Shown here: in pieces, positions 9,432 through 21,600 of the stretch
Layout: each line of letters opens with the position of its first letter
Numbering within the stretch: the first letter of the stretch is position 1
The notes under the pieces: model-generated
Databases searched by the model: none
Told to the model about the DNA's origin: nothing
What the model saw: only the letters and a program-made list of their open reading frames with translations
Translations under genes and position numbers: made by a program
NCBI GenBank assembly: GCA_964455705.1
Contig: CAYVYM010000007.1
Coordinates: 1 to 64,000, forward strand
From: SR-FBR-E99 sp964455705
GTDB taxonomy: Bacteria; Bacteroidota; Bacteroidia; Bacteroidales; VadinHA17
DNA: 64,000 nt
Direction: 5' to 3'

Positions 9432-10448
9432 ATGGAGTTAAGAATCACCACCGATCCTTCTGCAGTTCAGAGATCCGAATGGGAAGCCTGGGTGCATCAG
9501 CATCCGGAGGCGACGGTCTTTCATTCGCCGGGAATGTATGAAACATATCTCAGCACCAGTAACTGGGAGCCGGTTCTCCTCCTTGCACTGAGCGCGACAG
9601 GCAAACTTACAGGTGTTCTTCTGGCTGTGCTTCAGAAGGAGCCAGGGCTGATAGCAGGGCAGCTCTCTTCAAGGTCGGTAGTATTCGGAGGTCCGGTAGC
9701 GGATGACTTCGAGACTATAAGGGCCCTGCTGCAAAAATACGGTGAGGAAATACGGGGCAGGGCTATCTATACCCAGGTCAGGAATTTCAGTATCCCCGGG
9801 GAGGAGCTGAAGATGATCTATAATGAGTCGGGCTTCATCTTTGAGGAACATCTGAACATCAGGGTTAATCTGAGGGTCACCGAAGCTGAGTTCTGGAAGG
9901 GAATAAAACAGAACAGGAAGGCGGGGATCAACAAGGCGAAAAAACAGGGGTTCACATTCCGGATTGCGGCAGATGAGGAGATAATCACACCCTTCTACAG
10001 GCTTCTGGGGTCAACCTACGGACGAACACGGTTACCCTATCCGGACATAAGTTTCTTCAGGTCTCTTTCAAGGCACCTGAAGAGCGAACTGAGATGGTTC
10101 GTCCTTGAAAAGGAGGCAAAGCCCGGTATCATCCTGGCTGCCTTCGTTTCAAAGAGCACACTTTATATATACTATCCCGGGATTGACCAGACTCCCTCAT
10201 TCCTTCAACTCAGGCCCGTTGACCTGTTTTACTGGGAGGTCATGAGATGGGGAATGGAGAACGGGATAGCCGTCCTTGACTGGATGGGCGCCGGGAAACC
10301 GGGAAAGGAATACGGTGTCAGGTACTTCAAACAGCAATACGGAGGAGAATTAATCAATGTCGGAAGATTTCAGGCCGTTCACAGGCCTTTCCTAATGCTT
10401 ATCGGTAAAATGGGTGTCTCACTTTTAAAACTAACAGGAAAGAAATAA
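9432..10448 (+). CDS. FemAB-like / GNAT-fold acyltransferase
   Basis: A 338-residue protein with two GNAT-like halves, as in FemABX and related Acetyltransf_6 proteins. A basic segment FWKGIKQNRKAGINKAKKQG (about residues 156-175) corresponds to the helix of the family that precedes the second GNAT half. The end shows LDWMGAGKPGKEYGVRYFKQ, close to the conserved C-terminal block. FemAB proteins move an amino acid from aminoacyl-tRNA to a peptidoglycan precursor. Relatives in exopolysaccharide clusters are believed to acylate sugars. In this operon it could attach an amino acid or acyl group to the glycan. The stop overlaps the next start by one base (TAATG). Confidence 0.78.
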   Translation: MELRITTDPSAVQRSEWEAWVHQHPEATVFHSPGMYETYLSTSNWEPVLLLALSATGKLTGVLLAVLQKEPGLIAGQLSSRSVVFGGPVADDFETIRALLQKYGEEIRGRAIYTQVRNFSIPGEELKMIYNESGFIFEEHLNIRVNLRVTEAEFWKGIKQNRKAGINKAKKQGFTFRIAADEEIITPFYRLLGSTYGRTRLPYPDISFFRSLSRHLKSELRWFVLEKEAKPGIILAAFVSKSTLYIYYPGIDQTPSFLQLRPVDLFYWEVMRWGMENGIAVLDWMGAGKPGKEYGVRYFKQQYGGELINVGRFQAVHRPFLMLIGKMGVSLLKLTGKK

Positions 10449-11539
10449 TGAATATCCTGATTGATATCGGTCATCCTGCCCATGTACATCTCTACAGGAA
10501 CTTTTACAGCGAGATGAAGATGAAGGGTCATAACATCCTCGTTACTGTAAAAGAGCTCCCGTCAGCAACAGAGTTACTTGATCTCTACGGTATTCCCTAC
10601 ATGTTGATCGGGACCAGGGGCGGCACCATTACCGCCAAAGCCTTCAGGCAGATTCAGTTCGATCTGAGTCTGATCACGATTGCGAAGCGGAACAATATTG
10701 ACATCGGGCTGGGCTCTTCGATCACGCTGGCTCATGCATCACGGTTCTGCAGGATGAAGTCGGTCATTTTCGATGATGATGATGATCAGGTTCAGCCACT
10801 GATGGTAAGATTCGGTCATCCCTTTGCCGATCTGATAGTATCGCCATCTTCTCTTGAAAATGCAAGGGCCTCCGGAAAGGCCCTTTTTTATCCCGGTTAC
10901 CACGAGCTTGCCTACCTCCATCCGTCGAGGTTCAGGCCTGATAGCGGTGTTCTCAGGGATGCCGGGATTGCAACCGGCGAGCGGTATTTCATCATGAGGT
11001 TCAATGCCTTCAGGGCACATCATGACATAGGAGTAAAGGGACTATCTGCCGGGCAGAAGATGAGCCTGGTTAAGCAAATGGAGCCTCACGGCAGGGTATT
11101 TATCACCACTGAAGCGATGATTGAGCCTGAGCTGTCCGGGTATCAGCTCAGGGTATCGCCTGAAAAGGCGCATTCGCTGCTCTGTCATGCCACGATGTTC
11201 ATCGGAGACAGCCAGACAATGACCTCCGAGGCTGCAGTTCTTGGTGTTCCCGCCCTGAGATGCAACACTCTTGCAGGGTCCATCTCATATCTGCGCGAGC
11301 AGGAAGAAACATATGGACTGACTTATGCGTACAAGCCTGAGGAATTCAACCTTTTGCAGGATAAGATTGAAAGCCTGCTGGGGAATCCCGACCTGCATGG
11401 CGAATGGCAGAGAAGGAGGAGTGCCATGCTCAGGGAGAAGATTGATCTCACGGCCTTTATGATATGGGTTGTGGAAAATTTTCAGGAGAAAGGAACAATG
11501 CCTGATTTTAAAGAGATTGACTTTAACCGTTTCAGATGA
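10448..11539 (+). CDS. DUF354 family GT-B-like protein
   Basis: A 363-residue protein whose start (MNILIDIGHPAHVHLYRNF) and block EKAHSLLCHATMFIGDSQTM...SEAAVLGVPALR identify the DUF354 family. These proteins share the fold of UDP-GlcNAc 2-epimerase and GT-B transferases and are common in archaeal and bacterial glycan clusters. Their reaction is not established; a nucleotide-sugar epimerase or transferase is likely. It overlaps the upstream gene by 1 bp and the downstream gene by 4 bp, so translation is probably coupled. Confidence 0.82.
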   Translation: MNILIDIGHPAHVHLYRNFYSEMKMKGHNILVTVKELPSATELLDLYGIPYMLIGTRGGTITAKAFRQIQFDLSLITIAKRNNIDIGLGSSITLAHASRFCRMKSVIFDDDDDQVQPLMVRFGHPFADLIVSPSSLENARASGKALFYPGYHELAYLHPSRFRPDSGVLRDAGIATGERYFIMRFNAFRAHHDIGVKGLSAGQKMSLVKQMEPHGRVFITTEAMIEPELSGYQLRVSPEKAHSLLCHATMFIGDSQTMTSEAAVLGVPALRCNTLAGSISYLREQEETYGLTYAYKPEEFNLLQDKIESLLGNPDLHGEWQRRRSAMLREKIDLTAFMIWVVENFQEKGTMPDFKEIDFNRFR

Positions 11540-12474
11540 GTTTAACCGGAAACCGTGATTTTACAGTGTCAATGTACCGGAAGCTGTTGCTTGCCCTGAA
11601 GGAATCAGGGTATGCATTCAGCACCTTTGAGGAGTACTCTCTCTCTCCCGGGCAGAAGATTGCTATAATGCGTCATGATGTTGACCGCAGGGCACGGAAT
11701 GCATTACGGCTGGCAGAAGTTGAATCTGAGATGGGAATTAAGGGAAGTTACCACTTCAGGGTGGACAGCTCCTCTAACGTGCCTGAGATCATCAACCGTA
11801 TAGCAGGCCTCGGGCACGAGATTGCCTATCATTATGAGGATATGGCCGTTGCCGCGAAGATGACCGGTAAGGCGGGAAGCAGCTCCGGGGAGGAGTTTGC
11901 CACCAGGGCGTATGAGTTATTCCGGTCAAACCTCGCCTATTTCAGGACATTCTACCCGGTCCGTGTCATCTCAATGCATGGCAGTCCGGCTCAAAGAACT
12001 GACAACAGGCTTGTATGGAAATATTTCGACTATCATGAGTGTGATATCATCTGTGAGCCCTATTTCGACCTGGACTATTCTGAGATGCTTTACCTCACTG
12101 ACACCGGACGAAGATGGGATGGCGACAGATACAATATCAGGGACAAAGCCCTTGTCAGCAACAGTGATCTGCAATCACCCGGTTTTGAAACCTGGAAGGT
12201 CAGGCCCGTCAGGGGGAGTCTTCTCAATATGACAAGTGGTTCTTTAAAACAGGGTACCAGATACAAAATCCATTCAACTAAAGAAATTATTTCACTGGCG
12301 CGATCAGCTGCATTACCGGAAAAACTGGTAGTGAACACCCACCCGCAGAGATGGGATGACTCGTTAATTCCATGGATAAATGAGCTTTACCTGCAATTTA
12401 TTAAGAATCAGCTGAAAAGATTTATTATCAAATACAGGGGCAGGAAGACAATAACTCGAGTTTTAGTTTTATAA
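11536..12474 (+). CDS. Polysaccharide deacetylase-like protein
   Basis: A 312-residue NodB-like protein. The segment IMRHDVDRR carries the Asp pair that would act as catalytic base and metal ligand. GHEIAYHYEDM (about residues 94-104) supplies the His residues, and SMHGSP near residue 150 is a further family block. It has no signal peptide, so it should act in the cytoplasm, perhaps removing an N-acetyl group from a sugar intermediate and freeing an amine for the amide-forming enzymes upstream. It is the last gene of the operon, with 130 bp of AT-rich sequence before the giant gene. Confidence 0.78.
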   Translation: MSLTGNRDFTVSMYRKLLLALKESGYAFSTFEEYSLSPGQKIAIMRHDVDRRARNALRLAEVESEMGIKGSYHFRVDSSSNVPEIINRIAGLGHEIAYHYEDMAVAAKMTGKAGSSSGEEFATRAYELFRSNLAYFRTFYPVRVISMHGSPAQRTDNRLVWKYFDYHECDIICEPYFDLDYSEMLYLTDTGRRWDGDRYNIRDKALVSNSDLQSPGFETWKVRPVRGSLLNMTSGSLKQGTRYKIHSTKEIISLARSAALPEKLVVNTHPQRWDDSLIPWINELYLQFIKNQLKRFIIKYRGRKTITRVLVL

Positions 12475-12604
12475 GATATTATATAATAAGTTCTTATGTT
12501 ATTGAGTTTTATTATTCAGTTCAGAACGGATGCAACCATCGGCAGGGATTTAGAGTCTTGCTGATGTATTGATTTAGTACCAGATTGAATAAAAAGGACC
12601 AGTC

Positions 12605-15600
12605 ATGAATAAACTTCAGGTTTCAACGGTGTCTAAAAATCTCTGGAGCAGGCTTCAGAAACTAACTGTTTCTGCGATAATATTAGCCTTTTGCTCCGGG
12701 GTAATGATTGCCCAGACACCCACATGGGTGCCCACAACACCATCAACCGACCCAACAGGACCAGCCTCCATACCGGTCAACTATGGGATTGACATGACGG
12801 GTACCGTTTACATAATTGTATTCAATTACAATTATGGCGGAATTCTGACATCGACAGGTGTCAGGAATTCAGCTATTGCCGGTCCTTCAGGCTCACTGGT
12901 AGCTACTGCGGTGATCCCGGTTGCCACAATCAACACAGTGCTGCAGCACATCTTCTCAGGTCTGGCTTCTAATACCTTACACTCCATATACCTGGTTGCA
13001 GCCAATTCATCAGGGATCCTTCAGGCATCACCGGTAAAATTACTGGCAACGACTCTCCCCTGTCCGAAGATTCAGCTCTTCAACTTCTTCGGGAACCTGG
13101 GTGAGTGCGTTAACCTCGGTGCGCAGGGTATGTTTCAGGTGGCCCCGCTCGGAGTGCTGCCTACAGGGATAATGGCAGGCAGTACCTGGACCGTTGACTG
13201 GGGTGATGGTTCTCCGATATGGAACTACACCTCCACCGCAGACGATGATCTGCCCCCGGTACAGTTACATAACTTCTCAACAACAACCAACTGCGCATAT
13301 GTAGGTACATGGACGGTGAAGAACCCGTGCAACGAATTCTACGCCGCCCAGGGCGTTTTCGTCGTTCATGGAAGGGACATACCTGTAGATGGTGACGGAC
13401 TGCTGCAGATGCAGGAGACAACCACCGGCGATGTCGATATTGTCTATGTGTGCGAAGGAAGCGAGCACAATATTTTCCTGAGAGATATAAGCACCTGGAA
13501 CTGCCAGAACCCAACTGTTCCCCTGCCGCTCAACCCCAACGACTATGACAACGAATCACCAAGGACGATACAGTTTGTTTACGGTGAAACCCCGGCAGGT
13601 GCCGTCATGAATACAATTACCGGCGATGTACTGATTGGCGGGGTCAATGTAGCCAACGGCGGAGGCGGTTATGTCGGACCGGTGATCGGCCCGCTCTCAC
13701 CTCCCAATCCCAACACTCTCACTGATGTCATCACCATACCCGCAACCAGCCAGGCGGGTGAACGTTTTTATGTTTACCTGAAAGACTGGAACAAGTGTAA
13801 TCCTTACATTGACGAGAACGTTAATTATGTCTTTGAGGATTTCATCATTGAAGTCATTCCCGCACCGCCGGCACCGGCAGTGATAACCCCGCAGGTATAC
13901 TGTTTTGACGGGGTGGCACCCACCCTTACTGCAACCATCAGCCTTGCGGGCAACACCCTTAACTGGTATGATGATGCGGCACTGACCACACTGCTCTATA
14001 CGGGCAATCCGTTTACCCATGGGATGACTGCACCCGGAGTCTATGACTTCTATGTGACAGAAACCAGCGGTGCCAACGGCTGCGAGGGACCTCCTTCGCG
14101 TATTGATCTGACAATCAGGGAAGAGCTCTCCAGGCCCGGCGTCATCACCGGTCCGTCCGAGGTGTGTCTCAACGCCACCGGACAGGTCTTTTCAGTGGCG
14201 GCTAACCCGCCGACGTATCCCATTGGAGGCACTACGGAATATATCTGGACTGTTCCTGCAGGTTGGAATATAACAGCAGGACAGGGAACACGTCAGATCA
14301 CCGTTAACATCGGAGGTACAGCCGGGTCACGCACTGTCTCCGTAATTAACCGTTACACCACCAATCCGCAGTGTCCTTCACCTTCACGGACATTTGACGT
14401 TACTGTCAGTCCGCTTTCGGTAGGGGGTACGGTTTCAGGCACCACCCCGATCTGTATCGGTTCAAGCACCACGCTGACCCTGGCAGGACGTACCGGGTCA
14501 GTGGTAAGATGGGAGCGAAGGCTGCTTCCGTCTGCCGTCTGGACCAATGTTGCCAACACAACTGCTACTTACACATTTACACCGGGGGCTGTCGGTACCT
14601 GGGAGTTCCGTGCTCTGGTCCAGAGCGGATCATGCAGCCAGGTGTACTCTTCGGCATTTCAGGTAGTGGTTGATCCGACATCCGTCGGCGGGACAACATC
14701 CGGAGGAACCAGCCCGATATGCATCAACACCCCGACGGGTAACATCACCCTCTCAGGCCATACGGGCAACGTGGTGAGATGGCAGTGGAGGCGCAATGCC
14801 GGCAGCTGGAACAATATAGCAAATACGACTACCACCCTCAATTATACGCCAACAAATTCAGGCACTTATGACTTCAGGGCTGAAGTGCGCAGCGGTTCAT
14901 GCCCGTCAGTATATTCAACACTGACAACCATTGTTGTCAATCCCGTTTCAGTGGGTGGTTCGGTTACCGGGGGCACAACGCCGATCTGTTTCGGCTCACC
15001 CACAGGTACGATGACTCTCGGCAGTTACACCGGCACCATTGTCAGATGGCAGAAGCGTCTTGATGCGGGCGCATGGGTTAACATAGCAAATACAAATACC
15101 ACATACTCGGAGACTCCTACCAGTGCAGGCACGTGGCAATACCGTGCCGAGGTACAGAGCGGAGCCTGCCCGTCTGTTTATTCAACAGCGAGGTCCATAG
15201 TGGTTGTTCCGGCTTCCGTCGGAGGTACCATCAACGGCGGAGCTACGCCGTTATGCCCGGGAGTGACCACGGGTGTGATGACCCTTTCCGGACATACCGG
15301 TTCGATTGTCAGATGGGAAAAGCGCGTTGACGGCGGCTCATGGTCAAACATAGCCAATACAACAACAACTCATTCGGAGATCCCTTCATCATCAGGCACA
15401 TGGGATTACCGCGCATTCGTGCAGAACAGTCCCTGTTCAGGAGTATACTCAACAATAAGGACGATAGTTGTCAGGCCGCAGTACACTGCTCAGTTGCATG
15501 ACGATATAAGCATATGCAACAATACATCGACAAGCTTCAATATAGTCCTCTCAGCGGGTACTTCGCCATATACAATTAATTATACGCGCAACGGCACTGC

Positions 15601-18600
15601 GCAGCCTCAGCTGAATAACTATGTCAGCGGAACCAATGTTCCGACGGGGGTGCTTACCACCGGGACATATGTGTATACCCTTACCTCGGTGGTTGATGCC
15701 AACGGCTGTAATGCACAGTCGCTGGGAACCTCAATAACAGTTACCGTTGGTGCAGCCCTTGTTGACGCTGCCATCTCCGGCAGTGGCAACGGCTGTGACG
15801 GGGCTTCCAGCTGGTTCGCCCTCAACGTTAACGGCGGCGCACCGCCATATGTGGTTACCTATACATTTGACGGCGGAGCCAATGTCGTTGTCGCGGGTTA
15901 TGTCAACGACACTCACATAGACCTGGGAACTCCTGCAGTTGGCAACCACACCGTGCATATAGTATCAATCCGCGATGCATGCCTGAATTTAGTCCCCGTG
16001 CTTCCGGGCGATTACACATTCAGTATCAGTGCAGTACCTGATGCGGGTGCCACGGTCAACAATACCCCGGTATTGTGCAACGGCAGCACTACGGATATCG
16101 TTCTCCAGTCGACTGTTCCTTCAACGGACTTCACCTGGACTGTCTCAGATGCTCCTGCAGTCACATGGACCAATGCTCCGTCAGGAGGCACCCGGGTTAA
16201 CGGGAATAATACCTCCATTGCCCAGCTTCTGACCCATACAGCAACATTCCCGACTACGGTGACCTACACGATCACCCCGACGGGTCCATTGCCTTCATCA
16301 TGCCCGGGGCCACAGATAACCCGGACTGTTATTGTCAATCCCGGTGGCCAGGTCAATGATCCGTCCGATCAGGCAGTGTGTGCAGGTGCCGCCACAGCGG
16401 CAGTTAATTTCACAACAAACCGAACCGGCGGCACCACCACCTATTCGTGGACCAACAGCAATACAAGTATTGGTCTGGGCGCCAGCGGCAACGGCAACAT
16501 ACCTTCATTCACTGCACTTAACGCCGGCACATCGGCTGTCACAGCCACCATCACCGTAACACCCTCCTTCGAGGGTTGTCCGGGAACACCACAGACCTTC
16601 ACCATCACCGTCAATCCGGCAGGCCAGGTGAATGACCCGGCTGACCAGGTAAGGTGCAACGGTGCTGCTACGGCGGCAGTTAACTTCACCACCACCAGTA
16701 CCGGCGGTACAACCACCTATGCGTGGTCGAACAGCAACACCACAATCGGTCTCGCTGCCAATGGAACAGGGAATATACCATCGTTTACCGCCACCAACAC
16801 CGGGACTTCCCCGGTGACGGCCACCATAACCGTCACACCTTCGTTTGAAGGCTGTCCGGGTGCGCCCGAGACATTCACCATTACCGTCAACCCGAGCGGT
16901 CAGGTGAATGACCCTGCTGACCAGATCAGGTGCAACGGCACTGCTACGGCAGCAGTTAACTTCGCCACCAACAGGAGCGGTGGCACAACCACATATTCAT
17001 GGACCAACAACAATACGAGCATAGGGCTGGCAGCCAGCGGCAACGGCAATATAGCATCGTTCACCGCCACCAATGCAGGTACTGCCCCCGTAACGGCTAC
17101 CATCACCGTCACACCTTCGTTTGAGGGTTGTGCAGGAACACCCCGGACATTCACCATAACTGTCAACCCGAGCGGCCAGGTCAATGATCCTGCCGACCAG
17201 GTCAGGTGCAATGGCGCTGCCACGGCAGCAGTGAACTTTACCACTAACAGGAGCGGCGGCACAACCACATATGCCTGGACCAACAGCAATACAAGCATAG
17301 GCCTGGCGGCGAGCGGCAATGGTAACATTGCGTCGTTTACGGCTACCAACACAGGCACGTCGCCTGTGACTGCAACGATTACCGTAACGCCTTCGTTTGA
17401 GGGCTGTGCCGGCACACCCCAGAGCTTCACCATAACTGTCAACCCGAGCGGCCAGGTTGATGACCCTGCCGACCAGACAAGGTGCAATGGTGCCGCTACA
17501 GCGGCAGTCAACTTTGTTACCAACAGGAGCGGTGGCACGACCACCTACGCATGGACGAACAGTACTCCCACTATAGGTCTGGCGGCCAACGGTACAGGTA
17601 ACATAGCCTCGTTCACCGCAACCAATTCCGGTACTGCTCCGGTGACGGCTACCATTACCGTCACTCCTTCATTTGAAGGCTGTGCAGGAACACCTCAGAC
17701 ATTTACTATCACCGTCAATCCGACCCCGGCATTGAACAGTACGCTCACTCCTGCTGATCTCTGCAGCAACGTGGCGTTCACCTACACACCCACATCACTT
17801 ACAGCAGGGACCGCGTTCAGCTGGACCAGACCCGATATTGCAGGCATCACTCCTGCCGGACCAGTATCCGGAGGCCCTGGTGTGAATGAGACGCTGAGGA
17901 ATTTCACCTCAGCGACTGTCCCGGTTACATATGAGTATACACTTACGGCCAACGGATGCCCCAACACGCAGAATGTTGTTGTTAACATCAAGCCCGAACC
18001 GGTGATCTCCGATCAGTCGGCATCTGTTTGCTCCGGCGAGACGCTCACACATCATATCCTGCTTGACAATTTCGTCAACCCGGCAGACAACGTGACCTAC
18101 ACCTGGCCTGCTCCGGTGCTCTCGGGCGGACTCACAGGCGGAACAGCCAGGGCTGTTCCCTCCTCTGCTGACATGACCGACTCCTTTATCAACACCTCCG
18201 GTCTGGCTGAGACGGCAACCTATACCGTTACTCCGGTATACAATGGCTGTGCAGGCGAACCGAAGACTATTGTCGTGACTGTTGGCTCGCAGCCGGTCCT
18301 TGACAACCTTGACATGTCTGCATGCAGCGCTGTTCCGACAGGGCTGGTCATGGCTGTGGCGCCGACCTCATCGCCGGCAACCACTTATGACATCACTACA
18401 ATAACTGTTCAGGCAGGTCTCGTAGCTGCCGCAGGCAACGCTGTTGCCGCGAACGGTATAGCAGATCCCAATTACCTGGCAAATGACGTTTTCACCAATG
18501 AGACAGGTGTCAACAGGACAGTCACCTATCGTATAAGGCCGGTATTTGGTGCCACATGCATAGGCGACTGGGTTGACGTGGTTGTCACTGTCAGGCCGCA

Positions 18601-21600
18601 GCCGGTGATTGTTCCCGGCCAGGCACAGACAGTGTGCTCGAACACCGCCTCCGGCCTCGAGATACGTCTCGTTCCTGTCAACACCCCCGCGGGCAGCACC
18701 TTCAGCTGGCCTGTGCCGGTGATGTCTGACGGATCTATACAGGGTTCAACAGGTACCAACGTTGCCGCTGATCCTGCAGGCACTCTGCACATCACAGATG
18801 TCTTTGAGAACTATGGTATCACCCCGATTACCGCAACCTATACCGTAACGCCATACAGCTCATTCGGCTGTGCCGGCACACCGGTGAATGTGGTTATCAC
18901 CGTCAATCCGGAGCCTGCTGCTTCGGTCATAACGGGTGATGACATGCTCTGCACAAACCAGACGAATATTATTTATACTGTACCCCTGACACCGGGTTCA
19001 TCATACATCTGGATTGTCCCGGCATCTGTCGGTACGAAGGTCTTTGATGCCAACTCCAACGCAATCATTATCAATGCAGCTGCGGCTGCAGGAAGCGGTA
19101 CAATAACTGTGACCGAGACCAACAGCTACGGTTGTACCGGTCCGGCCGGATCATTTGATGTGGATGTAATGGCACCGTCTCCTGTTTCAACAATTACCGG
19201 AGATGATATAGTATGTGCTCTTGAAACAGGGGTCTATTCCGTTCCGGACAATGCCGGATCAATCTATACCTGGGCTCTCCCGACAGGAGCCGCTCTTATT
19301 GGTGACCCATCAGCAGCATCAATTACGATCACCTTCGGTACTGTCAGCGGTAACATCTCAGTGCGCGAGGTCAATGCCGCAGGATGTATCACGAACCACA
19401 ACCCGCTGGCAGTAACCGTACGGCCACTGCCCACGGCGATCATAAGCAACAGCGGCACTATCTGCGTTGAAGACACTCATCCGATAAACATCTCCCTGAC
19501 AGGTACTGCCCCGTGGAGTGTGATCTATGCCATCAACGGAGCTGACCAGCCTGCAATCAATATAGCAGCAAGCCCCTATACCCTCAATGCGAACTCCGCC
19601 GGCAATTACACGATCACCAGCGTAACGGATGCCAGCGGATGCTCGAATACCGGTATTGGGAATGCCACAGTTTCCTACTTCCCGGTGCCATCGGCAACCA
19701 TCAGCGGCGATGTGGCTATCTGCAACGGTCAGAGTGCAACGATCACCATCACGCTTACCGGCGCAGCTCCGTATGACTTCATCTATACTGACGGAGTGAC
19801 CCCCGTGACCGTTACCAATCACCCGGTCAATGTTTATACGTTCACCGTCGCTCCTGCGGCAGCTGTGACCTATACGCTTGTTTCAACGGAGGATAACAAC
19901 GGTTGTACAGGCACCATTTCAGGTTCAGCAGCGGTAACCATCAATGCCCAGCCGGTATTGTCATTTGCCGTCACTGACCTGTTATGCAACGGTGACAACA
20001 GCGGCGCCATCGACCTCACCGTCACCGGCTCTGCCTCCAACAACTTTGCATGGATGGGTCCTGACGGCTTCACTGCCGGCACGGAAGACATATCCGGTAT
20101 TAAGGCCGGGCTCTATAATGTCACCGTCACCAGCAGCGACGGATGCGTCGCCTCGGGCCAGGCTACCGTATTCCAACCTGCCCTGCTCACCCTTACTTCA
20201 ACGGGCAACATGATTTTGTTGTGCAACGGTGATCCCACCGGTGCCGGTAGTTTCACGGCAGCAGGGGGCACTGCTCCTTATACCTTCAGTCCTCTTGTCA
20301 ATACTGCGGGTGCCACCCTTACTCCCGGAGCTTCGTCGGTAGCTGTTACCGACGCAGGGGGAGGCACGATAACTGTCCAGGTCTCTGATGCAAACAACTG
20401 CACCGCCGAGGCAACGATCATCGTTACAGAGCCGCCAGCCCTGAACCTCACTGCCACCACCACCAACATACTTTGTTTTGGTGGCACCAACGGTATGATC
20501 ATAACAACCGTCAACGGTGGTACGCCGCCCTACCTGTATGCATGGACCGCTTCGGGCGGCGGCAGCGGGCTGACGCCAGGTGCTCAGAACCAGAGCGGAC
20601 TGACGGCAGGAACCTATGATGTCACCGTCACCGATGGTAACGGTTGCCAGACAACAGGCTCATGGACACTTACACAACCGGCACTCCTGGTGGTCACCGC
20701 CACGGTCGATGACAACCTCATCGGCACCTGCTCAAGCGCTCAGCTAACCACTACAGTATCGGGCGGCGTTGAGCCTGCCGGCGGTTATATCTACAGCTGG
20801 TCGCCTTCAGCAGGCCTCAGTGCAGCCAATATTGCCAATCCGGTAGCCACCCCTGCCTCAACAACAACTTACACTGTCACCGTCACTGACGCCAACGGAT
20901 GTATCAAAACGGGCTCAGTCACAATCAATGTGGCTCCTGTTCTTACGGCGGTGGCATTTGCCGATGACAATCTTATTGGCACCTGTCCCGGTTCGGTGGC
21001 ACAGCTTAACGTCAACGTCAATGGCGGCGAGGCTCCTTACAGCTTCAGCTGGCTGCCCGTTGCCGGCCTGACGCCTGCGAATATCCAGAATCCCGTTGCC
21101 AAGCCGGTAGCCACAACCACCTACACAGTGACTGTCACTGACGCCAACGGATGCACCGCTACCGCGAATGTGACAATCAATGTAGCTCCCGAGCTGGATG
21201 TTACCGCTGCCGTTGATGACAACCTGATAGGACTCTGTCCGTCGTCTGTTGCTCACCTCAGCGCAACGGCCACCGGCGGCGAAGGAGCATATACATACCT
21301 GTGGGACAACGCGGCTACGCTTAATGATCCCGCAATTGCCAACCCGACAGCCAAACCGGGTGTCACCACCACATACACTGTCACCGTCACCGATGCCAAC
21401 GGCTGTACCGACCAGACTACCATTGTTGTCAACGTCGCTCCCGCCCTCACTGTCACTGCCAGTGCTGATGACCTGTTCATCGGCACCTGCCCGACCTCTG
21501 TCTCGCACCTTGATGCGACAGTCGTTGGCGGCGAGCCCGGTTACACCTACAAGTGGACACCGCTGACAGGGCTTGATGACAGCAACATACAGAGCCCGAC

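Noticed and set aside
16900..17544. 214-residue antisense frame inside the giant gene
   Set aside because: It is the shadow of the 276-bp coding repeats; its own repetitiveness copies the sense strand.
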